From CBDDKS01 sp965230335 (GTDB lineage Bacteria > Pseudomonadota > Gammaproteobacteria > Enterobacterales > Kangiellaceae), in assembly GCA_965230335.1 (NCBI GenBank), contig CBDDKS010000006.1, positions 1 through 64,000 on the forward strand: a DNA stretch of 64,000 nucleotides. Reading direction: 5' to 3'. The notes under the pieces were generated by a model that made no database searches, had not been told where the DNA came from, and saw only the letters and a list, made by a program, of their open reading frames with translations. The stretch's first letter is position 1. Each line of letters opens with the position of its first letter. The position numbers and the translations under genes are program-made. Below are positions 1 through 10,242 of this stretch, one piece after another.

Positions 1-1281
1 AGCGCTCGATGACTCTTCTAATAATAATACGCCTCTGTCAAAACCGACACCTGCTGCAATGGCAATATCCTGTTTCATATGTGAACGGAAGAAAGCATTT
101 CCAAAATTGAGTGAGCAGCGAAAAGCAACACGAGGCAATTGTTGGGTGTTTTCATATTTATTAAAGAAAAACTGCATGGTCTGCATAAAAATAATGGCAT
201 TATCAATATCATTATTTTCCATTAAAATAGAAAATGCATTGGATGCAGTGGAAAAACTTTGGCATTTATGCATGAGCGAGCATTCAAAAATGACACTATG
301 CCATCGTGTTTGGATTTCCAGAAACTCATCGATAGGTTGTTCTGAATCTTTTTCAAAGGATAAACTCAGTTGAATGATCAAACCATTATGAATATGAGTA
401 TGATAATCCGTATTGATACGATTATTAATTTGGGGTGTTTGAAAATGCAATGGTAAACTTTTGTCTCCTGCCTTAACCATTTTTACCAGCTCAGAAAGAT
501 GCTTTATATTGTTATTAGTGTCAAAAAGTTTCTCAGATGTATTGGCTTTTAGAGGGTTATCTATACGTTGTAAATGTTTTCGTTTAATTCTCATCAAAAT
601 GTATAAGCTAATAAACAACGTCGAAAAAAAAGTGATTAAAATAATCAAAGACATTTGTAAACTGTTGTGTTTAATATTTTCTTCCATAGCTTTTCTGTTC
701 AATACCAGCTTAAACCAGCCTACTTGTGTGTTATTCCATTGAATTTCTTTCAAAAAGGGAATGTTTGTCTCATTGGTCAAAGGGAAATAAGAGGTTAACC
801 ATTCAGTGAGTGGTGCAAAAATTGCTGAAGAAGATTTTTTATTGATAGTCAAATTGTCTTCATCACTCTTGGTAGATATGTCTGTATGGATGGTTTCATT
901 TGATTCGTTGATATCTGAACTGAGTATTAAAGTGCCATTCAACCGGTAAATAGACGCTGAGTCGATAAAATCCGTATGAGAAATATGTTTGATTAAATCT
1001 TTTAAAACATCGATATCTTCTGAAACAACCGCTTTGGAACTGGCCGTAGCACATAATTGAGTCATATCATTACCAAAAGCATCCACTCTATGCTTTAGAA
1101 CAATATTAAGTTGCTGAGATAACCATAACCAGGCAAAAAAGAATACGGAGCTTATAATGACCGTATAAAGTATAAGTTCACCCAAAGAAAAGTAACGCAA
1201 TATTCTAAATGATTTCAGGAAAGTTCTTAAAGATCTTTTTGTACTGACAGCATCATCTATTGATTGAGAAGCAAGACTCAT
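1..1281 (-). CDS. AhpA/Smp-like membrane protein, C-terminus cut by window edge
   Basis: The minus-strand frame is open from an ATG at 1281 to the window edge (427 codons, no stop). Two hydrophobic segments near residues 27-50 and 207-227 enclose a roughly 155-residue periplasmic part, followed by a long cytoplasmic part ending in FDRGVLLLEESSSA at the edge. The layout, and a periplasmic stretch that reads like a degenerate sensor fold, recall the SerB-adjacent membrane protein family (Smp/AhpA, COG3726). I recall serB and such a gene next to fimX in Pseudomonas aeruginosa, which fits this position. It is the third gene of a minus-strand run after the PilZ-like protein and FimX, 56 bp downstream of fimX. 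No enzymatic motif is visible, so a role is not assigned. Confidence 0.6.
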   Translation of the reverse strand, partial: MSLASQSIDDAVSTKRSLRTFLKSFRILRYFSLGELILYTVIISSVFFFAWLWLSQQLNIVLKHRVDAFGNDMTQLCATASSKAVVSEDIDVLKDLIKHISHTDFIDSASIYRLNGTLILSSDINESNETIHTDISTKSDEDNLTINKKSSSAIFAPLTEWLTSYFPLTNETNIPFLKEIQWNNTQVGWFKLVLNRKAMEENIKHNSLQMSLIILITFFSTLFISLYILMRIKRKHLQRIDNPLKANTSEKLFDTNNNIKHLSELVKMVKAGDKSLPLHFQTPQINNRINTDYHTHIHNGLIIQLSLSFEKDSEQPIDEFLEIQTRWHSVIFECSLMHKCQSFSTASNAFSILMENNDIDNAIIFMQTMQFFFNKYENTQQLPRVAFRCSLNFGNAFFRSHMKQDIAIAAGVGFDRGVLLLEESSSA

Positions 1282-1337
1282 CTTGAATATTTAAAACTTA
1301 AATAGATAACGCACTATCTTGGTTATTCTTTTAATCA

Positions 1338-3404
1338 TTAAAAATCACCTGAGAAATCATAGTTCAATTCAGAAACAGGAGGTTGTAAATAATATCCTTG
1401 AATGTATTGAACACCCAATGGCCATAATGCAGCCAGCTTTGAAGCATCCTCAACTTTAGGAACAACAGAATGGGATTTATACTTTTCAGCAACATTGCAG
1501 ATTTCAGTAAGGTTAGTCATTGCCGCTTCATCTTTGCCAAGGTGTTGTGTAATATCACCATCTGCAAAAACAAATAAAGGTTTCAATTGTTCAATCAGTG
1601 ATAAGTGCTCAGGTATATTTTTCACTTGAGTAATGGCCAGGCTGACTTGAATTTTTTTGAATCCATTATTTAAAGCAATGACTCTTTTTAAATAAGTTTG
1701 AGCATCATTGGCTGTAATTTGAAAAATCAGACTGCTTCTGGAAATTTTAGCTGCTTTTTTTACATCAACAATGTAGCGCAACAGACTGTCTTCCAAAATA
1801 GAGGAAGAAGATAAGTTAACGAATAAATTTGGTTGAGGCGATTTTGAATGTGTCATCAATGTCTTAATGGCTTTCATAATAACCCATCTATCCATTTTTG
1901 CAGCCAATCCAGCAACCTGAGCAACAGGGAACATCGCATTCGGACCTACATGCTCTCCATCTTCTGAAGTCATGCGTAGTAATGCCTGATATAACGGACG
2001 CTCTTCACCATGTAGTTTTGCAATAGGTTGAAATAACAGGTGCATTTTTCCAGCTTCTATCGCATCGTATAATTTCTCGAGCATTTCTGCATTTTCAGCA
2101 TTGCCTTCATCAATTACCTTGCTATAAACTTTAATACCATCTCCATTGGTTACTCTTTGACAGGCTGAATGTGCCTGTGTAATCACTGTTTTTGCATCAA
2201 CAGCATGTTCACCAACCGGACATAAACCAATACTAAAAGTAATACGCTCTGTTTTACCTTCAATTTCAAATAATTGTTCTCTGACAGAAACACAAAGATG
2301 AGTAGCAAAACTTTTTGCTTTGTCAGGTTCAACTTCTTCCATAAATAACATAAAGGAGTTATTACCATAACGACATAACATTTCTGAATCATTGGTTTGA
2401 TCTCTAAGCCACTCAGCAACATCTCTGGAAATATCATCCCGTGAAGTAAAACTGTATTTTTTTTCAATTTCAGAAAACTGATCGATACTCAAAAATAAGA
2501 GATGTCCGGATTGGCCGGTTTCATTATTATTATTGATTAAATCATTGAGTTGCTCCTGGAAGTAAGTGTGATTAAATAATCCTGTCAGCACATCCCGTGA
2601 ACTCAGCTCTCTGACTTTTGCTTCCAATTCAGCACTGTCCGATGAACGGCGAATTAACAATTGAGTGCAATGTTCATTATCATAGCTTGCATTGGAAAGG
2701 GTCAAAATAATTTCAAATGTTTCACCATCACTTTTTGTGCCATGGCAGGCAAACTCATTGTTGGATGGCTGTTTGGAATATTGTCTTAAGAAAGCTTTAA
2801 AACCTTCAGGGTTATCAGTACCAATCATATCCATAACAGGCATACAAAGCAGCTCATCCGGATCTTCGTATTCAAAAAGTTCAACATAGGTTTGATTGGC
2901 ATACACATGCATACCATCGTGGATATAAGCTATTGCATCCTGAGAACTATCTAATAATAAATTACAACGTTTCTCTGCTTCCTTTAATTGGCTGTCGGTT
3001 GCTTTTCTTAGTTTTCTTTGCTGTAAGTTATCCAATTCACGTTTAATAATCAGATAGAGTCTTTCCTGAGAGCTAAAGGGCACAGCATCTTTTAGGCCCA
3101 GTTGCATGGCTTTAATAATCGTGTTTTCATCATGTTCTTCTGTCACGACGAGTGTTGGAATATCTCTACCGTATTCCTCAATAAGCGCCATAATACGTTC
3201 CAAAGATAATCCTTCAGTCAGTGCCCGATAAATACACATATCCCATGATTGTTTTTCTAGCAATTGAATAAGGTTGTCTTCATCCAGAACCTGATTTGCT
3301 CTTACTGCATAGCCTTGGTTTCTCAACGTTTTGGTAATGGTTTCTGCATCATTTGACGAAGGTTCAATGAGGATGAGATGTAAAGGGCTGATTTCTGAAG
3401 TCAT
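1338..3404 (-). CDS. fimX: FimX-like REC-PAS-GGDEF-EAL protein with degenerate catalytic motifs
   Basis: 688 residues, close to P. aeruginosa FimX (691), with the same domain order: receiver-like domain (about 5-125), PAS (about 150-255), GGDEF (about 265-430), EAL (about 440-685). The receiver lacks a clear phospho-acceptor Asp (the sequence there is WDMCIYRA). The GGDEF motif reads GNNSF (347-351) and EAL reads QAL (473-475), so neither cyclase nor phosphodiesterase activity is expected. FimX proteins instead bind c-di-GMP through a dead EAL domain and control type IV pilus assembly and twitching at the cell pole. The nearby PilZ-like gene, psd and motAB match the remembered Pseudomonas neighbourhood. 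The FimX role is inferred from architecture plus synteny. Confidence 0.75.
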   Translation of the reverse strand: MTSEISPLHLILIEPSSNDAETITKTLRNQGYAVRANQVLDEDNLIQLLEKQSWDMCIYRALTEGLSLERIMALIEEYGRDIPTLVVTEEHDENTIIKAMQLGLKDAVPFSSQERLYLIIKRELDNLQQRKLRKATDSQLKEAEKRCNLLLDSSQDAIAYIHDGMHVYANQTYVELFEYEDPDELLCMPVMDMIGTDNPEGFKAFLRQYSKQPSNNEFACHGTKSDGETFEIILTLSNASYDNEHCTQLLIRRSSDSAELEAKVRELSSRDVLTGLFNHTYFQEQLNDLINNNNETGQSGHLLFLSIDQFSEIEKKYSFTSRDDISRDVAEWLRDQTNDSEMLCRYGNNSFMLFMEEVEPDKAKSFATHLCVSVREQLFEIEGKTERITFSIGLCPVGEHAVDAKTVITQAHSACQRVTNGDGIKVYSKVIDEGNAENAEMLEKLYDAIEAGKMHLLFQPIAKLHGEERPLYQALLRMTSEDGEHVGPNAMFPVAQVAGLAAKMDRWVIMKAIKTLMTHSKSPQPNLFVNLSSSSILEDSLLRYIVDVKKAAKISRSSLIFQITANDAQTYLKRVIALNNGFKKIQVSLAITQVKNIPEHLSLIEQLKPLFVFADGDITQHLGKDEAAMTNLTEICNVAEKYKSHSVVPKVEDASKLAALWPLGVQYIQGYYLQPPVSELNYDFSGDF

Positions 3405-3559
3405 GAAAAGTTTATCACATGGAAGCTATAAAACGTTAAAATATTATTTTTATCACATACTTAGGATTGTAGCTAACATTCAATGAGTTGAAAACCAACT
3501 TACTGGGATTAATACAAAATAAATTGTATTTCTAGGGGCTGTTGGAAAAACACCTCTCC

Positions 3560-5422
3560 CTAAATGAGATCCCATACATTATCATAATCATCTCTTTTGT
3601 TTTGGGTGCTTTTCATTTTTTTATTGAGGGGTGATGGTGTCGTTGGTTCAAAATAAAACTGGTTATAACTTTGTGTCGCAGAAACTAGTTGGGTTAGCAT
3701 GGCATTGAAGTGATAATGACCATCAGATATATCAATATGTTGCTTTTTATTAAATAAAATGGGTGAAATTACCAAAGTAGGTGGTTGACCAATACCTTTT
3801 AACTCTGGTAAGACCAGAGCATTTTGATAGGCTTCCTGGTGTTTGAGCTGATTTTTGATTTGTGTTTTGACAGCTTTAGCACTTGGAGCAATCAACTGGA
3901 CGCCCAAATGCACACCTGGTATTTTTGCATGTCTTTTAATCCAGCAAATAACACCAATATTCCAGTGGTCATTATGCTCAACATCATCGAGCTGTAAGCC
4001 AATAATTTCACCCGTTTGTACTTGCTTGGGGAGCTGGCCATAAATACATAAGCAATAACCTCCCGGACTCATATTAATAATATCGGCTTCAAGTAACTGA
4101 TGGCTTGTTGGCGATAAGTGAGGGGACAGTGCATGCGCATAATCAATCTCCTCTTTAGAGGGCAAGGCTTGCTTCGGCCGGTACAATTTTTCCCAAATAT
4201 CATTTTCGTTAGTTGAGGTGGGCCTTTGAAAACCGGAATCTGAGTGATGTCTTGGCGGCTCATCGTTATCAATTAATGTAACAGAATTCAAACTGCCTTC
4301 CAGTTGGTCAATGGTCGTTGTGTCTCTTGAATCGGTTGATATGACATCATCTGACGTTTCGTCATTCACTGATTGAACTTCCTGATGCTGACTGATGAAA
4401 TGGTGTGTGGCAGCAAGACCAACACTGATCAACAAATCGCCTTTGGAATGGGTTCGGGAAAAATTTCTTGAGGTTAAATGTGCCCAGTTTTTTAATAAAT
4501 GTCGAAGTAACCGTGTTGAGAGATAACCTAAAGAAACATGTTTACTTTTTGTGTGAGACCTTTCTTTTAATTCAATTTGTAATTGCTCAACCAAAGGATC
4601 CAGATCAAAGCGTAAGGTATACTGACTGGGTCGCACTTCTTTTAGAGCTAAATGCTGAGGTGGATGATGATGTTCAAGATTAATAAAAAACTGTGTATTA
4701 AACCGACTCATGGGCTTGAGTTGGCAAAATTGTGTATATTTTGTCAGGTGTTTAAAAATGCTTTCTAATTCATGTTGTCGTAATTGATAGGGATTTGCCA
4801 TCGATAACAAGCAAACTTTTAAAAAACATTCGTTAATGGAGGTTGTGTGTCCATTACCAGGTTGACAAGCTTTATTTTCAATTTTTTGTTCCATTGCATA
4901 ACGATAAATAATATTCACTTCTTGCCATAATCGAGAAGGAACTGAGGTATAAACCTGATAACAGCGCAAAATAGTCAATGACAAATAGTCCAGTGTCAAA
5001 ATTAATGAATGATGTATCATTTTTCGATTTAATAAATGCACATTTTCGGCTTCCTTTTCAACAATCATTTTAAAGCCTATCGCCATTTCCGTATGAAGTG
5101 CTTGCAGTAAAGCCACAATTTTTTTCTGTCGATTGGATAAATGTAGTGTCTGTCCTGTAAAAAATTTAGACAGATTTTTTAATGTGGGTTCAGCCACTGA
5201 GTGCAAAATCATCAATATTTTGAAACGCTCTTCAGAGTTCAAATCACTTTTATTACACTCTAACAACAATTGATAAAGACGTTTTGACACTTCACTGGTG
5301 TTGGCAATCGCCAGTTCTTTTTTCCACTTATTGATATGTCGAGGTGTTATTTTTTCTACCTGGACGGGCGTCAGTATTTCTGTTTCACGGATGCTAAGAC
5401 CTAAAACTCCCTGATGAATCAT
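3560..5422 (-). CDS. Large protein with C-terminal PilZ-like domain
   Basis: 620 residues. The first 340 or so are largely helical with no motif I can name. A polar linker around 345-420 is rich in Ser, Thr and Asp. From about 430 to 540 lies a PilZ-like barrel: INMSPGGYCL resembles the second c-di-GMP contact motif (D/N-x-S-x-x-G) and is followed by an IGVICWIKRH strand. The usual upstream RxxxR motif is not evident, so binding may be lost or altered. It sits 155 bp upstream of fimX on the same strand, and I recall a similar protein of unknown function between psd and fimX in Pseudomonas. A role in type IV pilus or c-di-GMP signalling is inference only. Confidence 0.55.
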   Translation of the reverse strand: MIHQGVLGLSIRETEILTPVQVEKITPRHINKWKKELAIANTSEVSKRLYQLLLECNKSDLNSEERFKILMILHSVAEPTLKNLSKFFTGQTLHLSNRQKKIVALLQALHTEMAIGFKMIVEKEAENVHLLNRKMIHHSLILTLDYLSLTILRCYQVYTSVPSRLWQEVNIIYRYAMEQKIENKACQPGNGHTTSINECFLKVCLLSMANPYQLRQHELESIFKHLTKYTQFCQLKPMSRFNTQFFINLEHHHPPQHLALKEVRPSQYTLRFDLDPLVEQLQIELKERSHTKSKHVSLGYLSTRLLRHLLKNWAHLTSRNFSRTHSKGDLLISVGLAATHHFISQHQEVQSVNDETSDDVISTDSRDTTTIDQLEGSLNSVTLIDNDEPPRHHSDSGFQRPTSTNENDIWEKLYRPKQALPSKEEIDYAHALSPHLSPTSHQLLEADIINMSPGGYCLCIYGQLPKQVQTGEIIGLQLDDVEHNDHWNIGVICWIKRHAKIPGVHLGVQLIAPSAKAVKTQIKNQLKHQEAYQNALVLPELKGIGQPPTLVISPILFNKKQHIDISDGHYHFNAMLTQLVSATQSYNQFYFEPTTPSPLNKKMKSTQNKRDDYDNVWDLI

Positions 5423-5584
5423 ACTGATAACCTTTTTATAAAGCGAACACCTTTAGCAAGACATGCCCTATCCATAGGCTGTTTGAATTGACGATAAATG
5501 ATAGTATTAAAATGTTTCAAAATAAGGTAACTTTGGCTGAAATCAAGTATATCATACAAAAGGAAACCCTGATTAACAATAAGT

Positions 5585-6598
5585 TTATAACCAGGTTTTA
5601 TGTTGCATACCGGGCTCTTCTTTTACCAATTTGGGTACTAAAAACCCAGGTAATGCCCTTTGAAGCTCACAATGTAGTGTTTTGGCCTTTTTTTCTTCTA
5701 TGGCAAAATGCTGCGTACCAGAAACCTTATCGAGGGTATGCAGATAATAAGGCAGCACTCCCATATCAAATAAAGCTTCACTTAATTCAACCAATATCTG
5801 ACTGGAATCGTTAATGGATTTTAATAAAACAGTTTGGTTTAAAAATGTTATGTTCGTTTTTCGGCATATTTGAATGGCTTTTTGCAAGCTAGTATCAATT
5901 TCTTGCGGGTGATTAATATGTAATACCATAACCCATTGCAATGGAATATTATCAAAAAGAGATAATAGTCTATCCGTCATTCTATGTGGTATGACAACAG
6001 GAAGACGGGTGTGAAACCTTAAACGTTTAACAGAAGTTTCTGTCTGTAGCCTGTGAGCCAATTCCTCTAAAAACACGTCATTTAAAAGCAAAGGTTCTCC
6101 GCCGCTCAGAATAAATTCGTTAACCCCCTTATTTTGACGAAGATAGGCAATCCAGTTATCGAGCACTTTTGAGCCATAATCCTGTTCTTCATAAGGAAAA
6201 GCTCTGCGGAAGCAATAACGACAATTTATGGCGCAACTTGCCGCACCTATGGCCAAAACACGATGAGCATATTTGTGTAATAAGCCTGGTATCGGATTAT
6301 ATTGTTTTTCATGGAGAGGATCGGCGATATAGTCATCATGATGTATAAACTCCTGTTTATGAGGCCAAACCTGCAAAAATAAGGGATCATCTGGTTGTTT
6401 TTTATGCATGCGCTGGATAAAAGGGCGGGGAACCCGACATTTAAATAATGTAGTCGCCTCACCGTATCCCAAATGTTCAGGGGTTAATTCAAGTAATTCC
6501 AATAATTCAAGAGGGTCAGTCACCGCCTGAGCAAGATCTTTTTTCCAATCCGGGCTGTGACAAGATGGGGGTGAACAAGGTATGATTGCGTTTTTCAT
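5585..6598 (-). CDS. epmB: EF-P beta-lysine pathway lysine 2,3-aminomutase EpmB
   Basis: 337-residue radical SAM enzyme of the KamA/YjeK family. The iron-sulfur motif CxxxCxxC is Cys122, Cys126 and Cys129 in SCAINCRYCF. Upstream residues such as PGLLHKYAHRVL and downstream FILSGGEPL are typical of the family. It converts L-lysine to (R)-beta-lysine, which EpmA attaches to EF-P. The gene diverges from efp with 49 bp between the two starts, and epmA follows efp, so the whole modification pathway is encoded here. Catabolic lysine aminomutases are longer (over 400 residues); the short length and the efp linkage decide for EpmB. Confidence 0.93.
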   Translation of the reverse strand: MKNAIIPCSPPSCHSPDWKKDLAQAVTDPLELLELLELTPEHLGYGEATTLFKCRVPRPFIQRMHKKQPDDPLFLQVWPHKQEFIHHDDYIADPLHEKQYNPIPGLLHKYAHRVLAIGAASCAINCRYCFRRAFPYEEQDYGSKVLDNWIAYLRQNKGVNEFILSGGEPLLLNDVFLEELAHRLQTETSVKRLRFHTRLPVVIPHRMTDRLLSLFDNIPLQWVMVLHINHPQEIDTSLQKAIQICRKTNITFLNQTVLLKSINDSSQILVELSEALFDMGVLPYYLHTLDKVSGTQHFAIEEKKAKTLHCELQRALPGFLVPKLVKEEPGMQHKTWL

Positions 6599-6647
6599 AG
6601 ATGATTGGGGATACCCCTGATTTTATAAAGTATGCACTGAGGGCTTT

Positions 6648-7214
6648 ATGGCAACCTATACTACCAATGAATTTCGAAATGGCCTAAAAATTATGTTAGA
6701 TAATGAACCCTGTCTCATTGTTGATAATGAATTTGTCAGACCAGGCAAAGGTCAGGCATTTGCCCGGACACGTATTCAGTATTTATTATCGGGCCGAACT
6801 GTGGAACGAACCTTTAAATCAGGTGAATCTGTTGAAGCAGCGGATGTGATGGATAAAGACATGGAGTATTTATATGCAGATGGTGAATTTTGGCATTTTA
6901 TGGATCCAGATAGCTTTGAACAAGTGGCTGCTGATGAAAAAGCGGTTGGTGATTATGCCAAATGGCTGATAGAACAAGATAAATGTATGGTGACATTATG
7001 GAATGGCACACCAATTTCTGTTTTGCCTCCCAATCATGTCGTATTGGAAGTCACAGAAACCGATCCCGGACTCAAAGGCGATACATCGGGTGGTGGAAAT
7101 AAACCCGCAACACTGAATACCGGTGCTGTGGTTCGAGTACCTTTATTTGTCCAGATTGGCGATAAAATCAAAGTAGATACACGTGCTGGTGAATATGTAT
7201 CTCGAGCCAATTAG
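6648..7214 (+). CDS. efp: Elongation factor P
   Basis: 188 residues, full length. The N-terminal KOW-like domain carries the modification loop VRPGKGQA with Lys34, the beta-lysylation site of the EpmAB-dependent EF-P subgroup. The C-terminal OB domain has the conserved GDTSGGGNKPATL segment. EF-P relieves ribosome stalling at consecutive prolines. It is divergent from epmB and 15 bp upstream of epmA, so carrier and both modifying enzymes are clustered. Confidence 0.97.
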   Translation: MATYTTNEFRNGLKIMLDNEPCLIVDNEFVRPGKGQAFARTRIQYLLSGRTVERTFKSGESVEAADVMDKDMEYLYADGEFWHFMDPDSFEQVAADEKAVGDYAKWLIEQDKCMVTLWNGTPISVLPPNHVVLEVTETDPGLKGDTSGGGNKPATLNTGAVVRVPLFVQIGDKIKVDTRAGEYVSRAN

Positions 7215-7229
7215 AGCATTGTAAAAACC

Positions 7230-8153
7230 TTGAAAGATCGCCAGGCTCTCACTTATTTAAAGGAACGCGCCCAGCTCTTCCATCAATTACGACAATTTTT
7301 TTATGAGCGTGATGTTACAGAGGTGGATACACCTGCATTAATGCCTCATACAGTAACCGATCCTTATATGTCGGCTATTTCTGTTGAACTGAATGGTCAT
7401 TCTGCTTTTTTGCAAACCTCGCCAGAATTTGCCATGAAACGATTAATTGCACAGGGCAGTGGTGATATTTATCAGTTATCCCATATGTTTCGTGCAGAAG
7501 AGCAGGGCTGTAAACACTTATGTGAATTCACATTATTGGAATGGTATCGCTTGGGATGGGATCATCATCAGTTAATGCAGGAAGTATTTGACTTACTGAA
7601 GCTAGTATTAAAAATCGAACAAAAAGAAGTATTGACCTATCACGAATGCTTCCAACAATTTTGTCATCTGAATATTTCATCATTGGATGATAAAACTTTA
7701 AAAGCATTTACCGAAAAACATTGTGGTCTATTATCTGACCGTCTAATACGGGACGATTATTTGTCTTTATTGTTTGCTACCCAAATAGAGCCGAACTTAG
7801 GGAAAGATCGCATTACCTTTGTAACTGAGTATCCAGCAAGTCAGGCGGCACTGGCCAAAAAACTACCGGAAGACAATAACCTTGCAGCACGCTTTGAAGT
7901 ATTTTATCAAGGAGTAGAATTAGCTAATGGTTTTTGGGAACTCACCGATGCCAAAGAGCAACGAGAAAGGTTTATGGCTGATAATCAGCAACGTGAAACA
8001 ATGGGGAAACCTAAAATAATATTAGATGAAGATTTCTTGCAAGCTTTGGTATCTGGCTTACCAGATTGTGCAGGCGTTGCCTTGGGTGTTGATCGTTTAC
8101 TGATGCTGCTCTGTAAAGAAAGTGATATTCGAAACCTTGTTCCTTTTCAATAA
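7230..8153 (+). CDS. epmA: EF-P--(R)-beta-lysine ligase EpmA
   Basis: 307-residue class II lysyl-tRNA synthetase paralogue without the N-terminal anticodon-binding domain. Motif 2 is visible as MFRAEEQG followed by HLCEFTLLEWYR, and motif 3 as GVALGVDRLLML. It attaches beta-lysine (made by EpmB) to Lys34 of EF-P. The start used is TTG at 7230, just after efp. No good ribosome-binding site is visible, so translation probably couples to efp. The protein is slightly shorter than E. coli EpmA (325). Confidence 0.93.
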   Translation: MKDRQALTYLKERAQLFHQLRQFFYERDVTEVDTPALMPHTVTDPYMSAISVELNGHSAFLQTSPEFAMKRLIAQGSGDIYQLSHMFRAEEQGCKHLCEFTLLEWYRLGWDHHQLMQEVFDLLKLVLKIEQKEVLTYHECFQQFCHLNISSLDDKTLKAFTEKHCGLLSDRLIRDDYLSLLFATQIEPNLGKDRITFVTEYPASQAALAKKLPEDNNLAARFEVFYQGVELANGFWELTDAKEQRERFMADNQQRETMGKPKIILDEDFLQALVSGLPDCAGVALGVDRLLMLLCKESDIRNLVPFQ

Positions 8154-8241
8154 CGGGCCTGTTGTTATGGTATGGAATAAATTTTTACTTGGTAGCAATG
8201 CTTTAAAATAAAACAATATTTAATGTGCTGTTGATTTTATT

Positions 8242-9120
8242 TTAGTTTAGTTCTACTAGGGGCTGTCCCATTTGTACACTTTCACCAGGTTTTAACGATG
8301 CCTGCCAAGTGTATTTATTGGGTGGCAACAATAAAATAATGGTTGATCCTAATCGAAAACGTCCCATTTCTTCTCCTTTTTTTAATGTCATATTATTTTG
8401 CTTGTAGCAGGAATGAACAGGGGCTTTGACACTGGGTGGTGTAACGACACCCAACCAAACCATTTCAATGCTACCTACTATTGTCGCACCTACTGCAATA
8501 ACGGCCATAGGCCCAAAGTCTGTTTCGTACAGACAAACAACACGTTCATTACGGGCAAATAAACCTGGAATGGTTTCGGCAGTGGTTGGATTGACACTAA
8601 ACAATCTGCCAGGTACATGAATCATTTGCTGTAACTGACCATCATAGGGCATATGGAAACGATGATAATCCCGGGGGGACAAATACAATGTACAAAAAGC
8701 ACCTTGATGGAACAACTGAGCTAATTTTGTATCCCCTCCCAGCAGTGCTGAGACAGAATAATCATGTTTTTTTGCCTGAATAATGCGACCTTCTTGTATG
8801 CTGCCCAGTTGACTGATACAAGCATCAGCAGGGCTCACCAGAGTATTGGGTGTTTGGCAGACAGGGCGTGCATCTGCACGAAGCGCACGAGTGAAAAAGT
8901 CATTAAAGGATGCATAAGCGGATAACTCTGTACGCTCAGCAATCGACATATCCACCTGATAATAATCAGCAAAGCGTTTAATCACCCAATGTCTGAGCGG
9001 ATGTGTTGTTGAATCGGCAAAACGTCCCGCTAATTGAGATATCCAATGCTGGGGAATACAATATTGAGGAAATACTTTAATTTTTTGAATAAGACTCACA
9101 AATGACTCAAATGGATACAA
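8242..9120 (-). CDS. psd: Phosphatidylserine decarboxylase proenzyme
   Basis: 292 residues. The self-cleavage motif LGST lies near the C-terminus in RFRLGSTIILLL; cleavage between Gly258 and Ser259 would make the pyruvoyl-bearing alpha subunit. It converts phosphatidylserine to phosphatidylethanolamine at the inner membrane. The N-terminal half carries the usual SYASFNDFFTRAL-type block (here AYASFNDFFTRAL). It is convergent with epmA. Linkage to motAB and to the PilZ-like and fimX genes resembles the order I recall from Pseudomonas. Confidence 0.96.
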   Translation of the reverse strand: MYPFESFVSLIQKIKVFPQYCIPQHWISQLAGRFADSTTHPLRHWVIKRFADYYQVDMSIAERTELSAYASFNDFFTRALRADARPVCQTPNTLVSPADACISQLGSIQEGRIIQAKKHDYSVSALLGGDTKLAQLFHQGAFCTLYLSPRDYHRFHMPYDGQLQQMIHVPGRLFSVNPTTAETIPGLFARNERVVCLYETDFGPMAVIAVGATIVGSIEMVWLGVVTPPSVKAPVHSCYKQNNMTLKKGEEMGRFRLGSTIILLLPPNKYTWQASLKPGESVQMGQPLVELN

Positions 9121-9369
9121 TCAGGCAAAAAGGAATGAATATCGAAAAAGAGCCGCGGATTTTACCCCAGGTTGCTAGATAAACCAATATTTGACGTTAT
9201 TCATTATTAAAACAGCGATTTAGTGAGATGTTTGTCTATTGAAAACACAACAGAGCCTAACCTTATTGACAAAAACCAACTATATTTAAATGAGTCATAG
9301 TCTAAATTTACCTAGGCAAAAGATTATTTCGACCTTATTTAAAATTAACATCAATACCAGGAGGCAAAA

Positions 9370-10212
9370 ATGCCGGTTTTAATCGGTGCTTTCATTGTCA
9401 TATCAGCTGTTTTTGGCGGATATGTTCTCTCCAATGGGCAATTATTCCTTCTTTGGCAACCTTTTGAATTAATCATTATTGGAGGAGCGGCCTTAGGCGC
9501 CTTTCTCATAGCCAATCCATCTAAAGTGACAAAGGCAGTTATTCAACGTTCATTTGCCTTACTCAGCTCCAATCCTTATAGTAAGCGCTTTAATACAGAG
9601 GCACTTGCTTTGTTGCATGATATTTTTAGCACACTCAGAAGGGAAGGATTAGGGACTATCGAATCTCATATTGAAGAGCCGGGCTCGAGTGAGATTTTTT
9701 CAAAATATCCAATGATTTACCGTAAAAAGGAGGCCATTCAATTTATTTCTGACTATTTAAGGTTAATGATTATAGGGGATATGACCGCTTACGAATTAGA
9801 ATCTTTGATGGACGCAGAACTGGATGCACGACACCAGGAAAATATGGCGCCTGTCAGTGCCGTTGCTCGAATATCTGATAGCTTGCCTGGTTTTGGCATT
9901 GTGGCGGCTATTTTAGGCATCGTCATTAGCATGCAGTCGTTAGGTACTTCTGAAATGAGCTTATCTATTGCAGCAGCCCTTGTTGCGGCTTTTTTGGGTG
10001 TTCTGTTGGCCTATGGTTTTATATCACCACTCTCTCAAGCCCTTGAGCATCGGGTAATGGATGAGTTTAAATTTTTTGAAAGTATTAAGTCTTCCATGAT
10101 TGCAACGATGAATGGTGTGCCACCACAAGTTGCTATTGAGTTTGGTCGAAAAACATTATTTTCAAAAAACAGACCCAGCTTCCAAGAAATGGAATCCCGA
10201 GTCAATACTTAG
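9370..10212 (+). CDS. motA: Flagellar motor stator protein MotA
   Basis: 280 residues with four hydrophobic segments (about 1-25, 33-52, 168-192, 200-222) and a large cytoplasmic loop between the second and third. The conserved PGFGIVAAILGIV segment carries the proline needed for torque generation. A strong Shine-Dalgarno AGGAGG sits 6 bp before the ATG. MotA forms the ring of the stator around MotB and conducts ions to drive flagellar rotation. The motB-like gene follows immediately. Which ion is used cannot be judged reliably from sequence. Confidence 0.92.
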   Translation: MPVLIGAFIVISAVFGGYVLSNGQLFLLWQPFELIIIGGAALGAFLIANPSKVTKAVIQRSFALLSSNPYSKRFNTEALALLHDIFSTLRREGLGTIESHIEEPGSSEIFSKYPMIYRKKEAIQFISDYLRLMIIGDMTAYELESLMDAELDARHQENMAPVSAVARISDSLPGFGIVAAILGIVISMQSLGTSEMSLSIAAALVAAFLGVLLAYGFISPLSQALEHRVMDEFKFFESIKSSMIATMNGVPPQVAIEFGRKTLFSKNRPSFQEMESRVNT

Positions 10213-10242
10213 GATTTGTTACCCATTAAGGTTCAAGTATCT

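Noticed and set aside
3535..3550. GGGGCTGTT also seen near 8257 and 59311, as a possible dispersed repeat
   Set aside because: Similarity does not extend beyond about 10 bp, and one copy is coding sequence of psd.
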